64,000 nt of DNA. Source: Rhizobium sp. Q54. GTDB lineage: Bacteria > Pseudomonadota > Alphaproteobacteria > SHVZ01. The stretch spans positions 20,120 to 84,119 of the forward strand of contig CAMBVS010000007.1 of assembly GCA_945871425.1 (NCBI GenBank), written 5' to 3'. A program made the position numbers and the translations under genes. Positions 1 through 10,058 of the stretch are shown here, in pieces. Numbering within the stretch: the stretch's first letter is position 1; each line of letters starts with the position of its first letter. The notes below the pieces were generated by a model, which searched no databases, had not been told where the DNA came from, and worked only from the letters and a program-made list of their open reading frames with translations.

Positions 1-2
1 TC

Positions 3-608
3 GCCCGCGCGCTCGCTCCCCGGCCACGGCTCGTCCTTCTCGACGAGCCGTTCTCCGGCCTCGATACACGTCTTCGCGAGCAGGTCCGCGACGTCACCCT
101 GGAGGCCCTGCGGAAAAGCGGGACGGCGACCCTCATGGTCACCCACGACGCCGAGGAAGCGATGTTCATGGCCGACCGCATCGCGGTCATGCGTGCAGGC
201 CGGATCGTCCAGGCGGGGACGCCGATAGACCTCTACCGTCATCCGTCCTCGATGTTCGTCGCCGCCTTCTTCGGGGAGATCAACCGGCTCCCCGGCGTCG
301 CCGGGAACGGCAAGGTGGGTACGCTGTTCGGCCCGGTTCCGACCGATCTGCCGGACGGCACCCGGGCCGAGGTGGTGATCCGCCCGGAAGCGCTCGGGGT
401 CGCCCTCGAGGGCGAGGGCGGGGCGGGAACCGTGCCGGCGCATGTCGTCAGCGCCCATCCGCTGGGACGCTCGACCCGCCTGGTGCTGGCGCTCGACGAC
501 GGTTCCCGGCTGAAGGCGCGGATCTGGGGCCTCTACCACCCGGCGATCGGCGCGCCGGTCATGCTCGCCCTCGACCACCGCCAGGCGTTTGTATTTCGGA
601 CCGACTGA
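3..608 (+). CDS. ABC transporter ATP-binding protein, C-terminal part (Fe3+/polyamine type)
   Basis: The frame is open from the window edge, so the N-terminus with Walker A and the start of the signature region is missing. The visible part begins with ARAL, then Walker B LVLLDEPFSGLD, the D-loop, and the H-loop in LMVTHDAEEAMF. A TOBE-like C-terminal segment with an IRPEALGVAL stretch follows. This layout is typical of the CUT1/FbpC/PotA group of importer ATPases, which energise uptake of iron(III), polyamines or similar solutes at the inner membrane. The substrate cannot be told from this fragment, and the partner permease and binding protein would lie to the left, outside the window. Confidence 0.85.
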   Translation, partial: ARALAPRPRLVLLDEPFSGLDTRLREQVRDVTLEALRKSGTATLMVTHDAEEAMFMADRIAVMRAGRIVQAGTPIDLYRHPSSMFVAAFFGEINRLPGVAGNGKVGTLFGPVPTDLPDGTRAEVVIRPEALGVALEGEGGAGTVPAHVVSAHPLGRSTRLVLALDDGSRLKARIWGLYHPAIGAPVMLALDHRQAFVFRTD

Positions 609-704
609 GCGTACTTAACAGGAACGGTCCGGGCGGTTGATGGGGCGGGGGGCTTTTGCCATGATCCGCCGCCGGCAGGCACGGCGAGCGACAGGAGCAT
701 TCCA

Positions 705-974
705 ATGGGTAGCTTGAGCATTTGGCACTGGTTGATCGTCCTTGCCGTCGTGCTCATCCTTTTCGGCGGCGGCGGCAAGATTTCCAAGCTGATGGGCGAT
801 TTCGGCAAGGGCTTGCGTTCGTTCAAGAAAGGATTGGCGGAGGAGGGCGAGGCCAAGGACGGACAGGCGCCGCCGGCCTCCCCGCAGATCAATACCGCGA
901 CGCAGTCGCCGCCGCAGGCGACGACGCACCCGGCCGGCGAGGGCTCGCACACCCCGCAAACCCCGCGCGCCTGA
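705..974 (+). CDS. tatA: Sec-independent translocase subunit TatA
   Basis: 89 aa. One N-terminal membrane helix (residues 5-20) is followed by the [18 protein letters not shown] hinge and amphipathic helix that define TatA/E, then a charged, disordered, proline-rich tail. TatA oligomerises to form the passage for folded twin-arginine substrates in the inner membrane. An ACAGGAG-like ribosome site sits 7 bases before the ATG. It is first in a tatA-tatB-tatC-serS order that is standard in alphaproteobacteria. Confidence 0.96.
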   Translation: MGSLSIWHWLIVLAVVLILFGGGGKISKLMGDFGKGLRSFKKGLAEEGEAKDGQAPPASPQINTATQSPPQATTHPAGEGSHTPQTPRA

Positions 975-1017
975 GGCCGGACGGCCGTCCCGGCGTCGCG
1001 GACGGGCCAGACCCCGC

Positions 1018-1503
1018 ATGCTCGACGTAAGCTGGCAGGAGATCCTGGTCGTCGCCGTGGTGGCGGTGGTCGTCATCGGGCCGAAGGATCTGCCCGTGGC
1101 GATCCGCACCGTGGCCGGGTGGGTCAAGAAGGCCCGCGAGATGGCCGGCGAGTTCCAGCGCGGCGTCGACGAGATGGTGCGCGAGGCCGAGCTCTCCGAC
1201 GTCCGAAAGCAGGTCGAGCAGGCCGCCAGCGGCGTCGTCGACGACGTCAACAAGATGGCGGAGAGCGCCGTCGACGACGTCAAGAAGTCGGTCGACCCGA
1301 CCGGCGAGCTCGAACGCTCGATCCAGTCGCCGGCCACCTTCGATGAGCCCGCCAGCCTGGAACCTCAGGGGCCGCCGTCACCCGTCGAGCGGGCGCCGAT
1401 CGAGCCCCTGCAGCAGCTCGCGGGCGAGCCGGAGCCTCCCCCGTCGGCCCCGGCTGCAGCGGCCGAGACCGCCAAGCCATCGCCCCCGCCGGCTGCGGCC
1501 TGA
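1018..1503 (+). CDS. tatB: Sec-independent translocase subunit TatB
   Basis: 161 aa. The start MLDVSWQEILVVAVVAVVV carries the Glu and, in IGPKDLP, the Pro that distinguish TatB from TatA. A long amphipathic helix with the repeated VRKQVEQAA pattern and an acidic, Pro/Ala-rich C-terminal tail follow. TatB forms the receptor complex with TatC for twin-arginine signal peptides. The gene lies 43 bp after tatA and 7 bp before tatC, so all three are probably one transcript. Confidence 0.96.
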   Translation: MLDVSWQEILVVAVVAVVVIGPKDLPVAIRTVAGWVKKAREMAGEFQRGVDEMVREAELSDVRKQVEQAASGVVDDVNKMAESAVDDVKKSVDPTGELERSIQSPATFDEPASLEPQGPPSPVERAPIEPLQQLAGEPEPPPSAPAAAAETAKPSPPPAAA

Positions 1504-1510
1504 GCCTCCG

Positions 1511-2320
1511 ATGACCGACGTCAAGGAAGAGATCGACGACACCAAGATGCCGCTGCTCGACCATCTGGTCGAGCTGCGCGGGCGCATGCTGAAGGCGTTC
1601 ATCGCCTTCATCATCTGCTTCATCGCCTGCTACTCGGTCGCCGAGTACATCTTCGCCTTCCTGACCCACCCGCTGGCCGAGGCATTCCATGGCGAGAACC
1701 GGCGGCTGATCTACACGGCGCTGCACGAGGCGTTCTTCACCTACCTCAAGGTCGCCTTCTTCGCCGCCGCCTTCGTCAGCTTCCCGATTGTCGCAGGCCA
1801 GCTCTGGATGTTCATCGCCCCCGGCCTCTACAAGCAGGAGCGACGCGCCTTTCTGCCGTTCCTGGTGGCGACGCCGGTGCTGTTCTTCATGGGCGGGGCG
1901 CTCGTCTACTACTTCATAATTCCGATGGCCTGGAACTTCTTCCTCTCCTTCGAGACGCCCGGCGGCCCCGGCGAGCTGCCGATCCAGCTCGAGGCCAAGG
2001 TCGACCAATACCTGTCGCTGGTGATGCAGCTGATCTTCGCCTTCGGGCTCGCCTTCGAGCTGCCGGTGCTGCTGACCCTGATGGCCAGGGTCGGCATGGT
2101 GACCGCAGCCGGACTCGCCGAGAAGCGCCGCTACGCCATCGTGCTCGCCTTCGTCGCCGCTGCCATCCTGACCCCGCCCGATGTCATCAGCCAGGTCGGC
2201 CTCGCCGTGCCGATCATGATCCTCTACGAGATCTCCATCGTCTGCGCCCGCATGATCGAGAGGCAGAAGGCCCGGCGCGAGGCCGAGGAAGAGGCGGCGG
2301 AGAAGGCGGAGTCGGCCTAG
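1511..2320 (+). CDS. tatC: Sec-independent translocase subunit TatC
   Basis: 269 aa, six membrane segments. The start is placed at ATG 1511 because the family begins with a short cytoplasmic helix followed by the conserved MPLLDHLVELRGR motif (residues 13-25). The open frame extends further upstream, but only through tatB in another frame. A conserved FELPVLL segment and a charged Arg/Glu-rich C-terminus are present. TatC is the core signal-peptide receptor of the Tat translocon. Confidence 0.96.
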   Translation: MTDVKEEIDDTKMPLLDHLVELRGRMLKAFIAFIICFIACYSVAEYIFAFLTHPLAEAFHGENRRLIYTALHEAFFTYLKVAFFAAAFVSFPIVAGQLWMFIAPGLYKQERRAFLPFLVATPVLFFMGGALVYYFIIPMAWNFFLSFETPGGPGELPIQLEAKVDQYLSLVMQLIFAFGLAFELPVLLTLMARVGMVTAAGLAEKRRYAIVLAFVAAAILTPPDVISQVGLAVPIMILYEISIVCARMIERQKARREAEEEAAEKAESA

Positions 2321-2363
2321 ACCGGTGACGGCGCGCCGCTTATAACGGGCGCCCATTCGTTAA

Positions 2364-3656
<1,293 letters not shown>

Positions 3657-3669
3657 GGCAGTGTTTCCG

Positions 3670-4440
3670 ATGGATCTCGCCAAGGCGCGGATCCTGATCT
3701 CGAACGACGACGGGATCCATGCGCCCGGCCTAGCGATCCTCGAGAAGGCGGCGCGGAAGCTCTGCAAGGACGTCTGGGTGATGGCGCCCGAGCACGAGAA
3801 CTCCGGTGCCGGGCACTCGTTGACGCTGCGTCATCCGATCCGCATGCGCGAGATCTCCGCGCGCCGCTTCGCCTGCGACGGAACGCCGACCGACTGCGTG
3901 CTGCTCGCCATCAACCATCTCCTCAAGGACGACCGGCCGACGCTGGTGCTCTCGGGCATCAACCGCGGCGCCAATCTCGGCGAGGACGTGCACTATTCCG
4001 GCACCATCGCCGCTGCCATGGAGGGAGTGCTGCTGGGCGTTCCGGCAATCGCGCTCAGCCTCTCGGTTCCCTGGGGCCAGAAGGCGCATTGGGCAACGGC
4101 CGAATGGCATGTCGCCTCGATCCTGAAGCGGCTGGTGAAGATCGGCTGGCCCGACGACGTGCTGATGAATGTCAACTTCCCGCATGTCGCCGATCCGAAG
4201 AAGGTGCTCGGCGTCAAGGCGTCCCGCCAGGGCAAGCGCAAGATCGGCGACACCATGGTGCAGAGCCGCGATCCGCGCGGCGTGCCCTATTTCTGGATCG
4301 GCGACACCAAGGCGGGACGGGTGCCGCAGCCCGGCACCGACCTCGCCACCGTCATCTCCGGCCATATCTCGGTCACGCCGATCGGGCTCAACATGACCCA
4401 CAAGCCGGCGCTGGCGGCATTGAGGAAGGTCTTCGATTGA
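3670..4440 (+). CDS. surE: 5'/3'-nucleotidase SurE
   Basis: 256 aa from ATG 3670. An in-frame ATG at 3649, inside the end of serS, would add seven residues. The catalytic ILISNDDGIHAPG loop with the metal-binding Asp pair lies at residues 6-18. The conserved SGINRGANLGEDVHYSGT segment follows near residue 96. SurE is a stationary-phase survival phosphatase acting on nucleoside monophosphates. It overlaps the next gene by four bases, and the surE-pcm pairing is ancient and widespread. Confidence 0.95.
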   Translation: MDLAKARILISNDDGIHAPGLAILEKAARKLCKDVWVMAPEHENSGAGHSLTLRHPIRMREISARRFACDGTPTDCVLLAINHLLKDDRPTLVLSGINRGANLGEDVHYSGTIAAAMEGVLLGVPAIALSLSVPWGQKAHWATAEWHVASILKRLVKIGWPDDVLMNVNFPHVADPKKVLGVKASRQGKRKIGDTMVQSRDPRGVPYFWIGDTKAGRVPQPGTDLATVISGHISVTPIGLNMTHKPALAALRKVFD

Positions 4441-5081
4441 CCCAGGCGGCGCGCAAGATCCGGCTCGTCCTGGAGCTTCGCCGCGCCGGCGTGACCGACA
4501 CCCGGGTCCTTTCCGCCATCGAGCGCGTGCCGCGCGAGCTGTTCGTGCCGGAAGCCTTCCAGGACCAGGCCTACGAGAACACCGCGCTCCCGATCGCCTG
4601 CAGCCAGACCATCAGCCAGCCGCTGATCGTCGGACTGATGACCCAGCTGATCGAGCCCGACAAGCGCATCCGGGTGCTTGAGATCGGCACCGGGTCCGGC
4701 TATCAGACCGCCGTCCTCTGCCAGCTGTTCCGCCGGGTCTACACCATCGAGCGGCACCGCGAGCTGCTCAAGGAGGCGGAGGCGCGTCTGGCCCAGCTGA
4801 AATGCCACAACGTCACCACGCTTTGCGGCGACGGCACCAAGGGCTGGCCGGAGCAGGCGCCGTTCCCGCGCATCCTGGTGACGGCGGCGGCGCCCGAGAT
4901 GCCGGCGAAGCTCGCCGACCAGCTCGACGAGGGCGGCATCATGATCGTTCCGATCGGCGCCTCCGTCGCCGACCAGTGGATCTACAAGATCACCCGCGAG
5001 GGTGCCGGCTTCCGCGAGGAGCGGGTGACCCAGGTGCGCTTCGTGCCGCTGGTGGCGGGAGCCTTGCCGGAGGCGTCGTGA
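4437..5081 (+). CDS. pcm: Protein-L-isoaspartate O-methyltransferase
   Basis: 214 aa, starting at TTG 4437 inside the surE stop (TTGA overlap), which implies translational coupling. SAM motif I is VLEIGTGSGYQTA at about residue 79. The PIACSQTISQPLIVGLM segment ahead of it is the diagnostic isoaspartate-binding region of PCMT. The enzyme methylates L-isoaspartyl residues so that damaged proteins can be repaired. Its end overlaps the next gene as GTGA. Confidence 0.95.
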   Translation: MTQAARKIRLVLELRRAGVTDTRVLSAIERVPRELFVPEAFQDQAYENTALPIACSQTISQPLIVGLMTQLIEPDKRIRVLEIGTGSGYQTAVLCQLFRRVYTIERHRELLKEAEARLAQLKCHNVTTLCGDGTKGWPEQAPFPRILVTAAAPEMPAKLADQLDEGGIMIVPIGASVADQWIYKITREGAGFREERVTQVRFVPLVAGALPEAS

Positions 5082-5629
5082 CGCTCCGGGTGTCGCGCAT
5101 CGGATCGTCCGACGAACCCGGGCTGGTGTTGTCGGCGCTCGGCGAAAACGACTTGCCGATGATCCGCCGCTGGCTTGCCGAGCCTCATGTCGCCCGCGTA
5201 TGGGCTGCGCCGGAGGATGGTGTCGCGGAAATTGCCTCGCATCTGTCGCAGGCGCATGTCGCGCCCTACCTGATCGTCGAAGACGAGCAGCCGGCCGGCT
5301 ACATCCAGCTCTATCACGCCAATCCCGACGAGTTCTGGTCGGCGCATGACCTGCCTCGGGAGACCTACGGCCTCGATCTCTTCATCGGCCTGCCGGAGCT
5401 GACCGGCCGCGGGCTCGGCACGCGCGCGATCCGTCTCGCCGTTCGCTACCTGTCGGCACTGCCGGAGGCAGCGCGTCTCCACGTCGATCCGTCTCCGGAC
5501 AATGCCGCCGCAATTTGCGCCTATGGGAAGGCCGGTTTCGTACCGGTCGGCGAGATCGAGACGCCGGATGGGCGTTCGCTCTACATGATCCTCGATCCGA
5601 GGCGCGGTATCCTCGGGCCGTCACCGTAA
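5078..5629 (+). CDS. GNAT acetyltransferase, AAC(6')/RimJ-like
   Basis: 183 aa from GTG 5078, which overlaps the pcm stop. It has an acetyltransferase fold with the acetyl-CoA loop LTGRGLGTRAIRLAV at about residue 107 and an AAAICAYGKAGFVPVGE C-terminal helix-strand. WLAEPHVARVW and YGLDLFIGLPEL resemble aminoglycoside 6'-N-acetyltransferase relatives and siderophore-type acetylases. The substrate is unknown, and sequence alone does not establish antibiotic resistance. With the two genes that follow, it sits between pcm and the NlpD-like gene that usually comes next. Confidence 0.8.
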   Translation: MTLRVSRIGSSDEPGLVLSALGENDLPMIRRWLAEPHVARVWAAPEDGVAEIASHLSQAHVAPYLIVEDEQPAGYIQLYHANPDEFWSAHDLPRETYGLDLFIGLPELTGRGLGTRAIRLAVRYLSALPEAARLHVDPSPDNAAAICAYGKAGFVPVGEIETPDGRSLYMILDPRRGILGPSP

Positions 5630-5642
5630 CGCAGGAGAGCCC

Positions 5643-6068
5643 ATGATCGCCGACTTCACTCCGGTTCCCGCGCTGATCGGCGGCGCGCTGATCGGCCTCG
5701 CGGCCACGCTGCTCCTGCTGGCGACCGGCCGTGTGGCCGGCGTCAGCAGCATCACCGCGGGCGCGATCGCCGCGCCCGGCCCGGAGCGCGACTGGCGGAC
5801 CGCCTTCCTGGTCGGGCTGATCTTCGGCCCGATCGTCTTCGCCTTCTTCGGCGGCGAGCTGCCGCGCCCGCAGCTGCCCGACCTGCCGATCGTCCTCGGC
5901 GCGGGGCTCCTGGTCGGCTTCGGCACCCAGCTCGGCAACGGCTGCACCAGCGGCCACGGGGTCTGCGGCCTGGCGCGGTTCTCGCCCCGCTCCCTGGCGG
6001 CGACCGCGACCTTCGTCGCCGCGGCCATGGCGACGGTATTCATCACCCACCGGCTGGCGGGAGGCTGA
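5643..6068 (+). CDS. YeeE/YedE-family sulfur transport protein, first half
   Basis: 141 aa with four predicted membrane helices. The signature GNGCTSGHGVCGLARFSPRS (about residues 99-118) is the family hallmark, with the conserved Cys thought to relay thiosulfate-type sulfur in YeeE. A ribosome site AGGAGAGCCC precedes the ATG. It is half-size compared with single-chain YeeE and pairs with the next gene one base away. Together they resemble the PmpA/PmpB two-gene arrangement. The exact ligand is inferred from the family. Confidence 0.82.
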   Translation: MIADFTPVPALIGGALIGLAATLLLLATGRVAGVSSITAGAIAAPGPERDWRTAFLVGLIFGPIVFAFFGGELPRPQLPDLPIVLGAGLLVGFGTQLGNGCTSGHGVCGLARFSPRSLAATATFVAAAMATVFITHRLAGG

Positions 6069-6069
6069 G

Positions 6070-6498
6070 ATGCGCATCGCTTCGGCAGCGATCGCCGGCC
6101 TGATCTTCGGCATCGGCCTCGCGCTTTCGGGGATGCTTGATCCCGCCCGCGTCCTGGGTTTCCTCGACGTCGCCGGCGGTCGGTGGGATCCGACCCTGAT
6201 GTTCGTCCTCGGCGGCGCAGTCGGCGTTGCCGCGATCGGTTTCGGCCTGGCCCGGCTTCGTACGGCGCCGCTTTTCGACGACCGCTTCGACCATCCGGGG
6301 GAGACCGCGGTCGACGGCAGGCTCCTCGGCGGCGCAGCGCTGTTCGGGGTCGGATGGGGGCTGGTCGGCTACTGCCCGGGTCCGGCGATCGCCTCGATCG
6401 GCTTCGCCGGGACGCCCTCGGCGCTCTTCGCACTGGCGATGGTCGGCGGCATGCTGCTTCACAAGGCGCTTCCCGACTCGGCCTCGCAACCCTCTTAA
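6070..6498 (+). CDS. YeeE/YedE-family (DUF6691-like) sulfur transport protein, second half
   Basis: 142 aa with about four membrane helices. It carries the second-half motif GWGLVGYCPGPAIAS (residues 96-110), whose Cys matches the one in YeeE proteins, and an early GLALSGMLDPARVLGFLD segment typical of the partner subunit. It starts one base after the previous stop, so the two are surely co-translated. Likely role: a half-channel for thiosulfate or polysulfide-type sulfur in the inner membrane. Confidence 0.82.
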   Translation: MRIASAAIAGLIFGIGLALSGMLDPARVLGFLDVAGGRWDPTLMFVLGGAVGVAAIGFGLARLRTAPLFDDRFDHPGETAVDGRLLGGAALFGVGWGLVGYCPGPAIASIGFAGTPSALFALAMVGGMLLHKALPDSASQPS

Positions 6499-6582
6499 AT
6501 CACCCGAATCTGGCCAAGGCGCTCCTCTCGATTCGGATTTTGTTGCACGATTCGGCTTATGCACATAGATTGCGCAGCCGCA

Positions 6583-7860
6583 ATGATTCGGCATACCCGA
6601 TTCGCGGTTCCCGCTCTTCTCCTCGCCCTGGTCTCGGCGTGCGCGCCTCGTGGCGAGCCGGCCGAGGTGGTCCAGCACGGCGTGACGGTCGCCGCGGTCT
6701 CCACCATGACGCCGCACCCGTCCGCCCGGCCGGGGGCCGCGACCGCACCGATGTCCCGTCTTGGCGCGACCGTGGTGGTGAATCGCGGGGAGACGCTCAG
6801 CGCGATCGCCCGGCGCCACGGGACCGACCCGGCGACGATCGCGCGCCTCAACGGCCTGAAGCCGCCCTATGGCGTCCAGGCCGGCCAGAAGCTGACCCTG
6901 CCCGATTCGCCCCAGGCGGCGGTTGCAGCGGTCCGTCCGGTGCCGACCGTGCCTGCCGCCCAGAACCAGAAGACGAAGCCGGGCGATTCGCTGAAGCCGC
7001 TTGCGGTGAGGGCCGCATCGATCCCGCCGCCTGCGGCCGAGCCCGTCTCGCAGACCACCGTCTCCTCGGCACCGCGCTCGGGCGTGCAGTCGGCGCCGCT
7101 GGCAGCGCCGGAACCGATCAAGCCCCCGCCGACGACGCTCAAGGTCGAGAAAGCGGAGCCGACCCGGACGGAGCCGCTACCGCCGACCGTCCTCGGCTTC
7201 CCCAAGGTCGAGACGCCGAAGCCTGAGCCGGTCCCGGCGTCGATGCCCGTCGTGGCCAAGGTGGAGCCGCCGGCCCCCGTCGTCGTCGCCGGCGCCGAGC
7301 TCAAGGCGCCCGCCTCGTTGCCTGCCGTCATCGCCTCCGAGCCGCAGGCGCCCCGTCCGTCGCTGTCGCGGACCAAGCCGGTTATCGCGGCCGAGCCTGA
7401 AGCCAGGATCACGCCCGCTTCCTTCAAGGCGCCCGGGCCGAAGGCCTCGATCGACGATCCGCCGCCGCGTTCGGGCCGGCATTTCCAGTGGCCGGTCAAA
7501 GGCCGGATGATCTCGAGCTACGGGCCGCAGCCCGGCGGTCTCCGCAACGACGGGTTCAACATCGCCGCCAGCCGCGGAAGCAACGTCGTCGCCGCCGACA
7601 ATGGCGTGGTCGCCTATGCGGGTGGCGACCTCAAGGGCTTCGGCAACCTGGTGCTGATCAAGCATGCGGGTGGCTTCGTCACCACCTACGCCCACAACGA
7701 GAAGCTGCTGGTGAAGCGCGGCGACCGGGTGCGACGGGGACAGGCGGTCGCCACCGTCGGCGACAGCGGCTCGGTCACCCAGCCGCAGGTGCATTTCCAG
7801 ATCCGCCAAGGCGCGCATGTGGTCGATCCACGGCCGTTGATGGAACGCTCCGCGTCCTAG
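6583..7860 (+). CDS. LysM/M23 peptidoglycan endopeptidase-like lipoprotein (NlpD/DipM type)
   Basis: 425 aa from ATG 6583. An in-frame ATG at 6559 adds eight residues. A lipoprotein signal ending in LVSAC gives a lipidated Cys near residue 20. A LysM domain (RGETLSAIARRHGTDPATIA) spans about residues 65-107. A long Pro/Ala-rich linker follows, then a C-terminal M23 domain (about 320-420) with the final HFQIR metal-ligand strand. The N-terminal metal-binding residues look altered (GFNIAAS where HxxxD is usual), which suggests an NlpD-like amidase activator rather than an active peptidase. Its position after surE-pcm matches nlpD in other proteobacteria. Confidence 0.88.
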   Translation: MIRHTRFAVPALLLALVSACAPRGEPAEVVQHGVTVAAVSTMTPHPSARPGAATAPMSRLGATVVVNRGETLSAIARRHGTDPATIARLNGLKPPYGVQAGQKLTLPDSPQAAVAAVRPVPTVPAAQNQKTKPGDSLKPLAVRAASIPPPAAEPVSQTTVSSAPRSGVQSAPLAAPEPIKPPPTTLKVEKAEPTRTEPLPPTVLGFPKVETPKPEPVPASMPVVAKVEPPAPVVVAGAELKAPASLPAVIASEPQAPRPSLSRTKPVIAAEPEARITPASFKAPGPKASIDDPPPRSGRHFQWPVKGRMISSYGPQPGGLRNDGFNIAASRGSNVVAADNGVVAYAGGDLKGFGNLVLIKHAGGFVTTYAHNEKLLVKRGDRVRRGQAVATVGDSGSVTQPQVHFQIRQGAHVVDPRPLMERSAS

Positions 7861-7863
7861 GCT

Positions 7864-8727
7864 TCAGCCGGCGGTCAGCGCCTTTGACATGAAGATCCGG
7901 CAGGTGCCCGGCGGGTCGCAGGGAACGCGACCGAACTCGCGCCATCCGTGACGCTCATAGAAGCCCGGAGCCTGGAAGCTGATCGTATAGAGCACGCCAG
8001 ACCGGCAGCCCCGCCGCCTCGCCTCCGCCTCCATCGCCGCCAGCATGCGGCCGCCGAGGCTGTGCCCGCGCATCTCCTTGGGCAGGAAGACCAGGTCGAT
8101 GAACAGGAGGCCGAGCGAGGTCCGCCCGAGCATGCCGCCGACGGTCCCGCCACCAGCCGGGCCGCGGACCAGGACCGCGAGCGGGCGGCCGTCGACATAG
8201 CCCGCGTGCTCCCGGTTGTGGCCGGCGAGGCCCTCGTCGATCACGCGGCGGGCTGCTTCGTCAGGCGCATCCGTCACTATCAGGCCGGGAGCATCGGCCG
8301 GTGATCGTTCGTAATAGACGTCCCACTCGTCGTCGCCGGTCCGGATGAAGCCGTGGCGCTCGTAGAGCCGGGCGGCCGGGCTTTCCTTCAGCACGCTCAA
8401 GTGCACCGGCAGTCCGGCGGCATCCGCCTCCGCCAGCAGGAGGGCGAGGACCTCGCCGCCGATGCCGCGGCCCTGGTGGGTCGGGGCAAGGTAGAATTGA
8501 CCGAGGGTCAGGTGATCGGCGGCGGTAGCGAGGCTGACGCAGCCGGCGAAGGCGCCATCGACCAGGATCAGCCGCATGTTTGCCGGATCGAAGGCCTCGC
8601 GGAAACGCGCCCGCGCCCGCTCCGGCTGGAAGCGGCCGATCCGCTCCAGATGCGGGCGCATCACCTGGACGCGAAGCGCCAGAAGGCGCTCGAAGTCGGC
8701 CTCGCGGGCGGCTTCGAAGGCGATCAT
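7864..8727 (-). CDS. Tandem-GNAT acetyltransferase
   Basis: 287 aa from ATG 8727, which overlaps the upstream ATPase stop as ATGA. Two complete GNAT folds are present. The first has the acetyl-CoA loop APTHQGRGIGGEVLALLL and ends with SPAARLYERHGF. The second has LPKEMRGHSLGGRMLAAM and ends with APGFYERHGW. The duplication is visible as the repeated YERHG box. No substrate can be assigned. It is translationally coupled to a DUF815 ATPase and lies antisense within an otherwise + strand housekeeping run. Confidence 0.85.
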   Translation of the reverse strand: MIAFEAAREADFERLLALRVQVMRPHLERIGRFQPERARARFREAFDPANMRLILVDGAFAGCVSLATAADHLTLGQFYLAPTHQGRGIGGEVLALLLAEADAAGLPVHLSVLKESPAARLYERHGFIRTGDDEWDVYYERSPADAPGLIVTDAPDEAARRVIDEGLAGHNREHAGYVDGRPLAVLVRGPAGGGTVGGMLGRTSLGLLFIDLVFLPKEMRGHSLGGRMLAAMEAEARRRGCRSGVLYTISFQAPGFYERHGWREFGRVPCDPPGTCRIFMSKALTAG

Positions 8728-9581
8728 CCCACCCGCTTGCCGATCCGGCCGGCGAGGTCCTGGATATATTGCCAGGCGACCCGGCCGGAGCGGGCGCCGC
8801 GGGTGATCGACCACTCGTTGGCCTCGTGGTGGAGCTGCTCGACCGGAACGTCGAGGCCATAGGCGCCGGCATAGCCATCGACCATGGCGAAGTAGGTGTC
8901 CTGGTCGCAGGCGTGGAAGCCGAGCCAGAGCCCGAAGCGGTCGGAGAGCGACACCTTCTCCTCGACCGCCTCGCCCGGGTTGATCGCGGTCGAGCGCTCG
9001 TTCTCGATCATCTGGCGCGAGATCAGGTGGCGGCGGTTGGAAGTCGCATAGAACAGCACGTTCTCCGGACGCCCCTCGACGCCGCCTTCCAGCACCGCCT
9101 TCAAGGACTTGTAGCTGCCGTCCTCCGCCTCGAACGACAGGTCGTCGCAGAAGAGAAGGGCGCGCTTCGACTGCGCGCGCAGCAGTCCCAGCAGCTTCGG
9201 CAGGCTCGGAATGTCCTCGCGGTGGATCTCGACCAGCACCAGGCGCCCCGGCGTCTGACGGTTGATCTCGGCGTGCACCGACTTGACCAGCGAGCTCTTG
9301 CCCATGCCGCGGGCGCCCCAGAGCAGCGCGTTGTTGGCCGGCAGCCCGTCGGCGAAGCGCCTGGTGTTGTCGAGCAGGATGTCGCGCTGGCGGTCGATGC
9401 CCTGCAGGAGGCCGATCGCCACCCGGTTGACCCGGCGGACCGGGTCGAGTGCCTCGCTCTCGGCGTGCCAGACGTAGCTTTCCGCGACCCCGAGATCGGG
9501 TGCCGGGGGCGGCGGCGGCGAGCGCCGCTCAAGGGCCTCCGCGATGCGCGTGAGCAGATCCAAGACTTTGGGATCGTTCAT
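8724..9581 (-). CDS. DUF815-family P-loop ATPase
   Basis: 285 aa from ATG 9581; an upstream in-frame start is possible but less likely. Walker A GARGMGKSSLVK lies at about residue 90 and Walker B LLFCDDLSFE at about 142. The ATSNRRHL and SDRFGLWLGF segments are typical of the DUF815 AAA+ family. Genes of this family commonly lie beside yajC-secD-secF in alphaproteobacteria, as here, but their cellular job is not established. Confidence 0.9.
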   Translation of the reverse strand: MNDPKVLDLLTRIAEALERRSPPPPPAPDLGVAESYVWHAESEALDPVRRVNRVAIGLLQGIDRQRDILLDNTRRFADGLPANNALLWGARGMGKSSLVKSVHAEINRQTPGRLVLVEIHREDIPSLPKLLGLLRAQSKRALLFCDDLSFEAEDGSYKSLKAVLEGGVEGRPENVLFYATSNRRHLISRQMIENERSTAINPGEAVEEKVSLSDRFGLWLGFHACDQDTYFAMVDGYAGAYGLDVPVEQLHHEANEWSITRGARSGRVAWQYIQDLAGRIGKRVG

Positions 9582-9683
9582 GAAAAACCTAGTGGAGAGG
9601 CGGGGAGGGGGTATCGTTGCAATCCTCGGCGAGGCCGTTATAGTCCGCCCACCCAAATCCGGCCAGATCGGGAGTCTCTACAC

Positions 9684-10049
9684 ATGCTGATTTCGCCCGC
9701 CTACGCCCAGAGCGGCGCCGGCGCAGGCTTCGACATCATGGCGCTCGCGCCCCTGGTGTTGATCTTCGTCGTCTTCTATTTCCTGCTGATCCGGCCGCAG
9801 CAGAAGAAGATGAAGCAGCACCGGGACATGCTCTCGGCGGTGCGTCGCGGCGACCGGGTGGTGGTCGGCGGCATCATCGGGTCGGTGGCCAAGGTGGTGT
9901 CCGACACCGAGCTCTCGGTCGAGATCGCCGATGGCGTGCGAGTCCGTGTCGTCCGCGGCGCCGTCACCGAGGTCCTGTCCAAGACCGAGCCGGTGAAGGC
10001 GGAAAGCAGCGAGAAGGCCGGCGAGGACAAGCCGGCATCCGGCAGCTGA
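9684..10049 (+). CDS. yajC: Preprotein translocase subunit YajC
   Basis: 121 aa from ATG 9684. One membrane helix (residues 17-37) ends in the family motif YFLLIRPQQKKMKQH, followed by a small soluble domain with GDRVVVGGIIGSV. YajC binds SecDF in the inner membrane. It is followed nine bases later by secD, consistent with one operon. Confidence 0.96.
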   Translation: MLISPAYAQSGAGAGFDIMALAPLVLIFVVFYFLLIRPQQKKMKQHRDMLSAVRRGDRVVVGGIIGSVAKVVSDTELSVEIADGVRVRVVRGAVTEVLSKTEPVKAESSEKAGEDKPASGS

Positions 10050-10058
10050 TCTTCCTCG

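Noticed and set aside
7545..7560. Loss of function of the NlpD-like M23 domain as a pseudogene sign
   Set aside because: Missing N-terminal metal ligands are normal for NlpD/EnvC-type activators, so the gene is treated as intact.
8580..9683. Extension of yajC upstream to give about 490 codons
   Set aside because: The upstream part is antisense to the GNAT and DUF815 genes; YajC begins at ATG 9684 by family length.
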